Below, one piece after another: positions 6,272 to 12,480 of a stretch of DNA of 14,239 nt. The notes beneath the pieces were generated by a model that saw nothing but the letters and a program-made list of their open reading frames with translations, ran no database searches and was not told the DNA's origin. This DNA is from Solirubrobacterales bacterium (GTDB lineage: Bacteria > Actinomycetota > Thermoleophilia > Solirubrobacterales > Solirubrobacteraceae): assembly GCA_003134675.1 (NCBI GenBank), contig PLBZ01000010.1:752-14990 (forward strand). Direction: 5' to 3'. The position numbers were made by a program, and so were the translations under genes. The first letter of the stretch is position 1, and each line of letters opens with the position of its first letter.

Positions 6272-8521
6272 ATGTCCTCGGCCGCGACAGCCACGATGAT
6301 CTCAACGCAGGATCCTGCACACACTGCGCCGGAAGGGCTGCGTGGGTTCGCGTCCGAGAGATACCTGAGCCGGGAGGAGATGCTCGGGGCGCCCGTGCGC
6401 TGGCCGAGGCCGTCGCGATTGAAAGACCTGCTGGATGTGCCGCCTGGGAAGCTGGCAGACGGTCTGGAGGCGCTCGGGCTGACGAGCGTCGGTGCGCTGC
6501 TGGAGCACCTGCCCAGGGACATCCGCGAGGCGCGTACCGTGGCCGCCCTGCAAGCGGGTGCGCAGGCGACGGTCGCGGTGCAGGTGCGAAAGATCGGCGC
6601 GCGGCCGGTGAGGCGACGGGGGATGAAGCCGCTGGTGGAGGCGACAGTGTTCGACGCGACCGGGAGTATGCGCGCGACGTTCTTCAACCAGCCCTGGCTC
6701 GTCCAGCGATACGGTCCCGGGACGCGCCTGTTGCTACACGGAAAGGCCGATGAGCGAGGAGGATTTAGCGTCGCTCACCATGCGCTCGGCGAGAGCCTCG
6801 GTGTTGGTGAGACCGATGCGCCGGGCGAGATCGCCCACTACCCGGCGACGGATGGTGTGAGCTCGACGCAGATATTGACGCTCGTGCAGGGTGTGAAGGA
6901 TGCGCTGGCGCATGTACCCGAGGCGCTGTCTGCGGCGACGAGAGTGAGCGAGGATCTGCCGGACCGTAAGAGCGCGCTGGCGGCGATGCATTTCCCGCAC
7001 ACTGCGGAGGATCGTGAGGCGGGCCGGGAGCGGCTGGCGTTTGAGGAGCTGCTGTTGACGCAGCTGGTGTTCCTGAGACGGCGGGCCAGAAGGCGGGAGA
7101 GCACGAGCGCTTACCGGTGCGGCGAGCCGCCGGGGTTGAGCGAGCGCTGGCTGAAGGACAGCCTGCCATTTGAGCTCACGGGCGATCAGCGCAGGGCGGT
7201 GGAGAGGATTCGCGAAGAGTTGGCGACGGTGCGCCCCATGCAGCGGCTGCTGATGGGGGAGGTGGGCAGCGGCAAGACGGTGGTGGCGCTGTACGCGATG
7301 TTGCGCGCGGTGGAGCATGGACGCCAAGCCGCGCTGATGGCGCCGACAGAGACGCTCGCCGAGCAGCATTTCGCCACTGTGCAGGCGCTGCTTGGCAGCG
7401 AGCAGGTATCCGCCGCGCTGCTGACCGGTTCGACCCCGGCACGCCGTCGCACCGACATCCTGGGCAAGCTCGAGAGTGGCGAGCTGGGACTGCTCGTCGG
7501 CACGCATGCGTTGATCGAGCCAGATGTCAGCTTCCGGGCGCTGGCTGTGGCGGTGGTCGACGAGCAGCATCGCTTCGGAGTGCGTCAGCGGGCGGCGCTG
7601 GACGGGAAGGGAGCCCTGGCGGCGGGCGGCGATGGGACTGCGCCACACGTGCTGCACATGACCGCTACGCCGATCCCGCGGACGCTCGCGCTGGCGAGGT
7701 ATGGGGATCTCGACGTGAGCGTTCTGCGCGAGCTGCCCAGAGGAAGGCAGGCGATCCAGACGCGCATCGTGGCGGGCGAGCAAGCACGCGCGGATGCCTA
7801 CCGTGATCTGCGTGAGCAGCTGGACGCGGGCCGTCAGGCGTTCGTAGTCTGTCCACTGGTGGAGGAGTCAGACAGTCAAATCGCCCAGCTGGGCGGGGCA
7901 GTGCAGTCCTCCCACGAGGCGCGTGCCGCGACTGCCGAGTTCGAGCGCCTCAGAAGAAGCGAGCTGGAGGGGTCTCGACTGGTTCTCCTGCACGGTCAGA
8001 TGCGCTCGCATGAGAAGCAACAGGCAATGGCCGCTTTTGCTTCCGGCGAGGCTGATGTGCTGGTCACGACTACGGTGATCGAGGTGGGCATTGATGTGCC
8101 TAACGCCACAGTGATGCTGGTGGAGAATGCCGAGCGCTTCGGGATATCTCAGCTGCATCAGCTGCGCGGACGCATCGGGCGCGGCGAGCATCAATCGATG
8201 TGCTTTCTTGCCACGTCCCACCCACCCGCCAGCTCGGCTCGGCTGCGTGCCCTGGTCAATAACGCCGACGGCTTCAGACTGGCGGAGATAGATCTGGAGC
8301 TGCGTAGTGAGGGTGATCTGGTGGGAACTCGCCAATCGGGCCTTGGTCGGTTCGTAGTGGCATGCCTGCCGGAGGATGCAGCGCTACTGGAGCGAGCGCG
8401 CGAGCGCGCGCTCCAGATCGTCGCGACGGATCCGGAGCTCGAGAAGCCCGAGCACGCGCTGCTGAGCGAGGTGCTGGAGCACGCGGTCGGCTCCGAGGCG
8501 CTTGAGCCGATCCCGGCGTGA
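6272..8521 (+). CDS. recG: ATP-dependent DNA helicase RecG
   Basis: RecG is a superfamily 2 translocase that reverses stalled forks and processes branched DNA. An N-terminal wedge/OB region (about bases 6400-7130) has GLTSVGALLEHLPRD and then a beta-rich section. The helicase core carries Walker A GEVGSGKT (bases 7256-7279), APTETLAEQH, GTHALIEP, the Walker B box DEQHRFGV (from 7559), TATPIPRTL (from 7661), LLHGQMRSHEK, VTTTVIEVGIDVPNA and QLHQLRGRIGRG. All are close to the family consensus, so it should be active. The start is unsure: GTG 6263, ATG 6272 and ATG 6380 are in frame. The first two add about 40 residues with no RecG counterpart, while ATG 6380 follows GGAGG only two bases away and gives a usual N-terminus. 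The stop overlaps rsmD (GTGA). Confidence 0.94.
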   Translation: MSSAATATMISTQDPAHTAPEGLRGFASERYLSREEMLGAPVRWPRPSRLKDLLDVPPGKLADGLEALGLTSVGALLEHLPRDIREARTVAALQAGAQATVAVQVRKIGARPVRRRGMKPLVEATVFDATGSMRATFFNQPWLVQRYGPGTRLLLHGKADERGGFSVAHHALGESLGVGETDAPGEIAHYPATDGVSSTQILTLVQGVKDALAHVPEALSAATRVSEDLPDRKSALAAMHFPHTAEDREAGRERLAFEELLLTQLVFLRRRARRRESTSAYRCGEPPGLSERWLKDSLPFELTGDQRRAVERIREELATVRPMQRLLMGEVGSGKTVVALYAMLRAVEHGRQAALMAPTETLAEQHFATVQALLGSEQVSAALLTGSTPARRRTDILGKLESGELGLLVGTHALIEPDVSFRALAVAVVDEQHRFGVRQRAALDGKGALAAGGDGTAPHVLHMTATPIPRTLALARYGDLDVSVLRELPRGRQAIQTRIVAGEQARADAYRDLREQLDAGRQAFVVCPLVEESDSQIAQLGGAVQSSHEARAATAEFERLRRSELEGSRLVLLHGQMRSHEKQQAMAAFASGEADVLVTTTVIEVGIDVPNATVMLVENAERFGISQLHQLRGRIGRGEHQSMCFLATSHPPASSARLRALVNNADGFRLAEIDLELRSEGDLVGTRQSGLGRFVVACLPEDAALLERARERALQIVATDPELEKPEHALLSEVLEHAVGSEALEPIPA

Positions 8522-9078
8522 GGGTGATCGCCGGACGCTGGGGCGGCAGGCGGCTGAAGGCGCCGAGGGGCACGGCCACCACCCGGCCGACATCCGAGAG
8601 AGTGCGGGAGGCAGTCTTCTCGATGCTCGGCACGGTGGAGGATGAGGAGGTGCTCGACCTGTTCGCCGGCACGGGCGCGCTGGGGATCGAGGCGCTGTCG
8701 AGAGGCGCGAAGCGGGCGGTGTTCGTCGAGCGCGATGGGGATGCGCTCGAGGCGCTGGCGGGCAATCTGGAGGCTCTCGGCCTGGAGGCGGGCGAGGCAG
8801 AGGTGCGGCGCGGTGAGGCACTTAGTGCGCTGCGGAGTGCACGAGCGCGCGCGGAGACGTACGATCTGGTGTTGATCGACCCCCCGTATAGGCGGGCAAG
8901 CGACTTGGGACGCGAGTTATCGGTGGCCCTGGTGTCGCTGCTGGCACCAAAGGCGCGCGTGGTCGTCGAGAGCGATCGGCGAGCGCCGCTAGAGCTGCCT
9001 TGGGAGATCGTGAGGGAGCGCCGATATGGCGACACATCGATCACAATCCACGTTATCAATGACCTGCACAAGCCCTGA
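8518..9078 (+). CDS. rsmD: 16S rRNA (guanine(966)-N2)-methyltransferase RsmD
   Basis: Methylates G966 of 16S rRNA (E. coli numbering) in 30S assembly, using S-adenosylmethionine. The 186-residue protein begins MRVIAGRWGGRRLKAP, the usual RsmD start. It has TRPTSERVREAVFSML, the SAM-binding loop DLFAGTGALGIEALSRGA (from Asp47), the acidic residue after strand 2 (VFVERD) and the N-methyltransferase catalytic motif DPPY at residues 121-124. GTG 8518 overlaps the recG stop by four bases (GTGA), implying coupled translation. coaD follows directly; rsmD-coaD is a widely conserved pair. Confidence 0.94.
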   Translation: MRVIAGRWGGRRLKAPRGTATTRPTSERVREAVFSMLGTVEDEEVLDLFAGTGALGIEALSRGAKRAVFVERDGDALEALAGNLEALGLEAGEAEVRRGEALSALRSARARAETYDLVLIDPPYRRASDLGRELSVALVSLLAPKARVVVESDRRAPLELPWEIVRERRYGDTSITIHVINDLHKP

Positions 9079-9081
9079 GTG

Positions 9082-9582
9082 ATGACCCCCTGCGAGAAGT
9101 CGATCGTGGTGTGCCCGGGCTCGTATGACCCGATCACGAACGGTCATCTGGATGTGATCCGCAGGGCAGCGGCTTTATATGACGAGGTCGTGGTGGCGGT
9201 CGTTAACCACTCGGTGCGTAAGGACAAGGCGCTGTTCGGGATCGATGAGCGGATGGGCTTTATCGAGCGTGCGATCGCGGGCTTGGACGGGGTGAGGGCC
9301 GAGCCGTTCAGCACGCTCGTCGTCGAGTTTGCGAGGCATGTGGGGGCGAAGGCGATCGTGAAGGGACTGCGGGCGATATCGGACTTCGAGTACGAGCTGG
9401 AGATGAACCAGCTCAACCGCCGACAGGACCCCGAGATAGAGTCGGTTTACCTGATGGCCAGCCCGCAGTACAGTTTTCTGTCCTCGAGTGGCGTGAAGGA
9501 GCTGGCGACGTTCGGGGGCAGGATCGATGATCTCGTCCCCGACGAGGTCGCCAGAAGGTTGCAGGAAGAGCTGAGACGCTGA
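9082..9582 (+). CDS. coaD: Phosphopantetheine adenylyltransferase
   Basis: Transfers AMP from ATP to 4'-phosphopantetheine to give dephospho-CoA, the penultimate step of coenzyme A synthesis. The nucleotidyltransferase signature is present as CPGSYDPITNGHLDVI, with the TxGH box at Thr19-His22. It is followed by KGLRAISDFEYELEMNQLNR, which contributes to pantetheine and ATP binding, and by YSFLSSSGVKELATFGG. Length (166 residues) is normal. An in-frame GTG at 9079 directly precedes ATG 9082, and either could start. There is one base or none between the rsmD stop and the start, so translation is probably coupled. CoA made here feeds the phosphopantetheine arm of ACP encoded at the end of the window. 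Confidence 0.95.
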   Translation: MTPCEKSIVVCPGSYDPITNGHLDVIRRAAALYDEVVVAVVNHSVRKDKALFGIDERMGFIERAIAGLDGVRAEPFSTLVVEFARHVGAKAIVKGLRAISDFEYELEMNQLNRRQDPEIESVYLMASPQYSFLSSSGVKELATFGGRIDDLVPDEVARRLQEELRR

Positions 9583-9598
9583 CGAACTTGGAGACGCA

Positions 9599-10063
9599 AT
9601 GGATGTCCTGGTACTGATCGACAAGCTAGATGACTTGGTGCACAACGCCAAGCCTGTGCCCCTGACCGATCAGGTGAGGGTGGACAAGGAGGAGATCTAC
9701 GACATCCTCGACCAGATGCGCGCCACCATCCCTGAGGAGATCAAGCAGGCGAGGTGGATCGTGAAGGAGCGTCAAGAGATGCTCGCGGAGGCCAAGAAGG
9801 AGGCCGAGCGGATCGTCAAGGAAGCGCGCGAGCGTCAGGAGCGGCTGGTGGGCGAGGAGGAGGTCACCAAGCAGGCCGAGCGCGCCGCCGAGGACATCGT
9901 CGAGGACGCACGTACGAGAGAGCGGGAGATCCGCCTAGGTGCCGAGGACTACGCAGATGAGATCTTGAATACGCTCGAGGTGAACCTCTCGAAGTTCATC
10001 GCCGCCGTGCAGCGCGGCCGTGAGCGACTACAGGGTAAGGACGAGCCGGCAGAGGTTGGCTGA
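9599..10063 (+). CDS. SepIVA-like (DivIVA-domain) coiled-coil protein
   Basis: The 154-residue, highly charged protein has an N-terminal module (1-45: LIDKLDDLVHNAKPVPLTDQ, then RVDKEEIYDILDQMRATIP). A long helix rich in Glu, Lys, Arg and Ala (about 47-125) is predicted to form a coiled coil, and a short C-terminal part ends LSKFIAAVQRGRERLQ. The same order is recalled for the mycobacterial division protein SepIVA (Rv2927c), which also lies near the DUF177 and rnc genes. SepIVA is about 245 residues, so this copy has a much shorter coil. A scaffold role in septation or cell-envelope synthesis is inferred from that resemblance only. An ATP-synthase b-subunit assignment is unlikely because there is no membrane segment. 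ATG 9599 follows GGAG (9590-9593) with five bases of spacing, one of the few clear ribosome binding sites in the window. Confidence 0.7.
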   Translation: MDVLVLIDKLDDLVHNAKPVPLTDQVRVDKEEIYDILDQMRATIPEEIKQARWIVKERQEMLAEAKKEAERIVKEARERQERLVGEEEVTKQAERAAEDIVEDARTREREIRLGAEDYADEILNTLEVNLSKFIAAVQRGRERLQGKDEPAEVG

Positions 10064-10076
10064 ACCCGTTCTCGGG

Positions 10077-10082
10077 TAGGGT
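10077..10082 (+). promoter_or_regulatory. Candidate -10 element (TAGGGT) of the acyl-CoA synthetase gene
   Basis: TAGGGT is 6 bases before GTG 10089, the spacing expected if transcription starts at or next to the start codon. TTGGCT (10056-10061) could be a weak -35 but with only 15 bases of spacing. No Shine-Dalgarno is seen. Confidence 0.4.
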
Positions 10083-10088
10083 CCGCGC

Positions 10089-11702
10089 GTGAACGCGCAC
10101 GAAGCGAAGCACAAGCTGCATGTGGTGAGGACGCTGCTGGGTACCGGCATGATCCAGCCGATGCGCCCGGACAAGGCCGTGCGCTCGGTCAGAGCACTGC
10201 GCCGCTGGGGGCCGACGCCGGCAGCCGCGTACACGGGCTCGGCGGTGCGCTATCCCGGCAGGGCGGCGATCGTGGACGAGCGGGGAACGCTGAGCTTCGA
10301 GGAGGTGCAGCGACGCACGAACGCATTGGCGCGCGGGCTGAAGGCCGAAGGGGTGGGCGAACAGGACGGGGTGGCGATCATGTGTCGCAACCACCGCGGG
10401 TTCATCGACGCGACGGTCGCGTGCTCGAAGCTGGGCGCGAACGCGTTGTATCTAAACACGGCGTTCGCGGGTCCGCAGATCGCGGATGTCCTCAGGCGTG
10501 AGGACCCGAAGGCGCTGATCTATGACGAGGAGTTCGCCGGGCTGGTCAGCGAGGGATGCGCGGGCCGGAAATGCTTCGTAGCGTGGCGCGACCCAGGGGA
10601 GACGCCGTCCGCCCCGCTGTTGGACGAGCTGATCGCGAGGGAGGACGACTCCGAACTCAAGGCGCCGAGCGAGAAGGGACGCGTGGTGATTCTGACCTCG
10701 GGCACGACGGGGACGCCGAAGGGCGCGGCGCGTAAACAGCCCGAGTCGTTGGATCCGGCGGCGGCGCTGTTCTCAAAGATCCCGTTGAAGGCGCGGGAGA
10801 CGACGATGATCGCCGCGCCGATGTTCCACTCGTGGGGATTCGCGCACTTCACGCTCAGCTTGCCGCTGGCGAGCACGCTTGTGCTGCAGCGGCGATTCGA
10901 TCCCGAGGACACGCTGCGGGCGGTCGCTCAGCACCGCGCGAGCACGCTGGCGGTCGTGCCGGTGATGCTGCAGCGGATCTTGGAGCTGGGCAAGGAGACG
11001 ATCGCACGGTATGACGTCCATGCGCTGAAGGTGATCGCGGTCAGCGGCTCGGCGCTGCCGGGCGAGCTGGCGACACGTGCGATGGACGTGTTTGGGGACG
11101 TGGTGTACAACCTGTACGGGTCCACAGAGGTGGCATGGGCGACGATCGCTACGCCGGAGGACCTTCGGGCGGCGCCGGGGACCGCAGGGCGGCCGCCGCT
11201 GGGAACGGTCGTAAAGCTGCTCGACGGAGACGGCCACGAGGTGAAGTCCGGGCACGGTGGGCGCATCTTCGTGGCGAATGAGCTGGTGTTCGAAGGCTAT
11301 ACTGGCGGGGGCAGCAAGGAGGTCGTAGGAGGCCTGATGAGCACGGGCGACGTCGGCCACTTCGACGCGGGCGGGCGGCTGTTCGTGGACGGGCGCGACG
11401 ACGAGATGATCGTGAGCGGCGGCGAGAACGTGTTCCCGCGCGAGGTCGAGGACCTGCTGGCCGACTATGGGCAGATCGAGGAGGCCGCGGTCATCGGGGT
11501 CGATGACGAGGAGTTCGGCCAGCGGCTGAAGGCATTTGTCGTGCCGCGCAACGGCGCGGAGCTGAGCGCGGAGACGGTGAAGAGCTACGTGAAGGAGAAT
11601 CTGGCCCGGTACAAGGTGCCGCGCGAGGTGGTGTTCCTAGGGGAGCTGCCACGGAACGCGACGGGCAAGGTGCTCAAGCGCGAGCTGAAGGAACACGACT
11701 AG
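10089..11702 (+). CDS. Acyl-CoA synthetase (AMP-forming, FadD-like)
   Basis: A member of the adenylate-forming (ANL) superfamily, predicted to activate a fatty acid with ATP and load it onto CoA. The 537-residue protein has the phosphate loop TSGTTGTPKG from Thr203, APMFHSWGF in the acyl-pocket region, YNLYGSTEVAWATIA (A5 motif), STGDVGHFD (A7), and the hinge segment GRDDEMIVSGGENVFPREVE. The catalytic lysine Lys527 lies in PRNATGKVLKREL. All essential motifs are intact. The first 50 residues contain GMIQPMRPDKAVRSVRALR, an amphipathic basic stretch that could touch the membrane. Chain-length preference cannot be read from the sequence. It stands between a SepIVA-like gene and the DUF177-rpmF-plsX-acpP block, which suggests a link to phospholipid or envelope synthesis. 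GTG 10089 is supported by the promoter-like hexamer just before it. Confidence 0.9.
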   Translation: MNAHEAKHKLHVVRTLLGTGMIQPMRPDKAVRSVRALRRWGPTPAAAYTGSAVRYPGRAAIVDERGTLSFEEVQRRTNALARGLKAEGVGEQDGVAIMCRNHRGFIDATVACSKLGANALYLNTAFAGPQIADVLRREDPKALIYDEEFAGLVSEGCAGRKCFVAWRDPGETPSAPLLDELIAREDDSELKAPSEKGRVVILTSGTTGTPKGAARKQPESLDPAAALFSKIPLKARETTMIAAPMFHSWGFAHFTLSLPLASTLVLQRRFDPEDTLRAVAQHRASTLAVVPVMLQRILELGKETIARYDVHALKVIAVSGSALPGELATRAMDVFGDVVYNLYGSTEVAWATIATPEDLRAAPGTAGRPPLGTVVKLLDGDGHEVKSGHGGRIFVANELVFEGYTGGGSKEVVGGLMSTGDVGHFDAGGRLFVDGRDDEMIVSGGENVFPREVEDLLADYGQIEEAAVIGVDDEEFGQRLKAFVVPRNGAELSAETVKSYVKENLARYKVPREVVFLGELPRNATGKVLKRELKEHD

Positions 11703-11705
11703 CCT
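11700..11705 (+). promoter_or_regulatory. Candidate -10 element (TAGCCT) of the DUF177 gene
   Basis: TAGCCT begins with the TAG stop of the acyl-CoA synthetase (11700-11702) and is 7 bases before ATG 11713. The spacing is compatible with leaderless transcription. No other initiation signal is visible in the 10-base gap, although GGGGA at 11706-11710 could be read as a very close ribosome binding site. Confidence 0.4.
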
Positions 11706-11712
11706 GGGGACG

Positions 11713-12240
11713 ATGACTGCCACGGCTGATGAGTTCGATCTAGGGGGGCTGCGGCTGAGTGTCGGCGAGGGGCGCAGGACCGAGCTCGGCGTGAGGATCG
11801 GTTCGCTGGTGCTGGGCGGCGAGCGGTATACGGCCGAGCCCGAGCGCGTGCCGGTGAAGCTGGAGGTGTCGCGGATGACCGGCAGCGGGTATGCGCTGCG
11901 ACTGCTCTTCCAGGCGACGCTCGAGGGCTCGTGCATGCGCTGCTTGAAGCGGGCTAGCCCGAAGGTAGAGGTGGAGGCACGGGAGGTCGACAGGCCGGGC
12001 GGTGGAGAGGAGCTCCAGAGCCCGTATGTGAACGGAGAGAAGCTCGACTTGGCGGCGTGGGCGCACGACGCGTTCGCGCTGGCGGCGCCGGTGAAGGTGC
12101 TCTGCCGGGAGGACTGCGCGGGGCTGTGCCCGGTGTGCGCGGCGGATCTGAACGATTTGGACCCCGCCCGGCCGGAGCACCACCACGAGCCGGCCCTCGA
12201 TCCGCGTTGGGCGAAGCTGCGGGAGCTGAAGCTGGAGTAG
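11713..12240 (+). CDS. DUF177 (YceD-type) ribosome/rRNA-associated protein
   Basis: The 175-residue protein shows the family's two cysteine pairs: Cys74 and Cys77 (CMRC), then Cys131, Cys135, Cys139 and Cys142 in CREDCAGLCPVC followed by AADLN. The sequence ends WAKLRELKLE, also family-like. YceD/DUF177 proteins are almost always encoded directly before rpmF, as here. They are linked to 23S rRNA accumulation or large-subunit assembly, but the exact activity is not established. The beta-rich N-terminal half (residues 15-75) with GSCMRCLK at its end is characteristic. The extra cysteines suggest a metal site, which is an inference. rpmF starts 21 bases downstream. Confidence 0.88.
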   Translation: MTATADEFDLGGLRLSVGEGRRTELGVRIGSLVLGGERYTAEPERVPVKLEVSRMTGSGYALRLLFQATLEGSCMRCLKRASPKVEVEAREVDRPGGGEELQSPYVNGEKLDLAAWAHDAFALAAPVKVLCREDCAGLCPVCAADLNDLDPARPEHHHEPALDPRWAKLRELKLE

Positions 12241-12246
12241 GGCTGG

Positions 12247-12252
12247 TACCCT
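12247..12252 (+). promoter_or_regulatory. Candidate -10 element (TACCCT, extended by TGG) of rpmF
   Basis: TGGTACCCT (12244-12252) looks like an extended -10 element and lies 9 bases before ATG 12262. The intervening GTTCGCCCG has no Shine-Dalgarno match. This is the best of the set of promoter-like hexamers because it sits in a true intergenic gap and also has the TGn extension. Confidence 0.45.
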
Positions 12253-12261
12253 GTTCGCCCG

Positions 12262-12474
12262 ATGGCCGTCCCGAAGAAAAAGCAGTCCCACAGCCGCACA
12301 GCGAAGCGCCGCGCGCAGCACAAGATCGGCACGCCCGCGGTGAACGCGTGTCCCAAATGTCACAACCCCCGCCGGCCGCATCGCGTGTGTCCCGTGTGCG
12401 GCTCCTATGCGGGCAGGGAGGTCGTGGTGCAGAGCACGCACGACCACAGCGAGCACGACCACGACCACGAGTAG
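12262..12474 (+). CDS. rpmF: 50S ribosomal protein L32, zinc-binding form with His-rich tail
   Basis: Large-subunit protein of 70 residues. It opens with MAVPKKKQSHSRTAKRRAQH, the usual L32 start, and has a four-cysteine zinc ribbon, Cys30 and Cys33 (CPKC) with Cys43 and Cys46 (CPVC). After the normal end of the fold (GREVV near residue 55) comes an acidic, histidine-rich tail, HDHSEHDHDHE, with five histidines in the last eleven residues. This tail could bind Zn or Ni, but that is inference. ATG 12262 is fixed by the conserved N-terminus. The plsX frame opens three bases after the stop. Confidence 0.96.
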   Translation: MAVPKKKQSHSRTAKRRAQHKIGTPAVNACPKCHNPRRPHRVCPVCGSYAGREVVVQSTHDHSEHDHDHE

Positions 12475-12480
12475 TCGGTG

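Noticed and set aside
6734-7783. 349-codon minus-strand open frame opposite recG
   Set aside because: Same reason: a composition-driven shadow of recG without motifs or start signals.
8387-8416. Inverted repeat CTGGAGCG/CGCTCCAG with GC-rich interior inside recG
   Set aside because: It encodes a repetitive LLERARERALQ helix; the symmetry arises from GAGCGC-type codons for Glu, Arg and Ala. No T-run or intergenic context supports a terminator or site.
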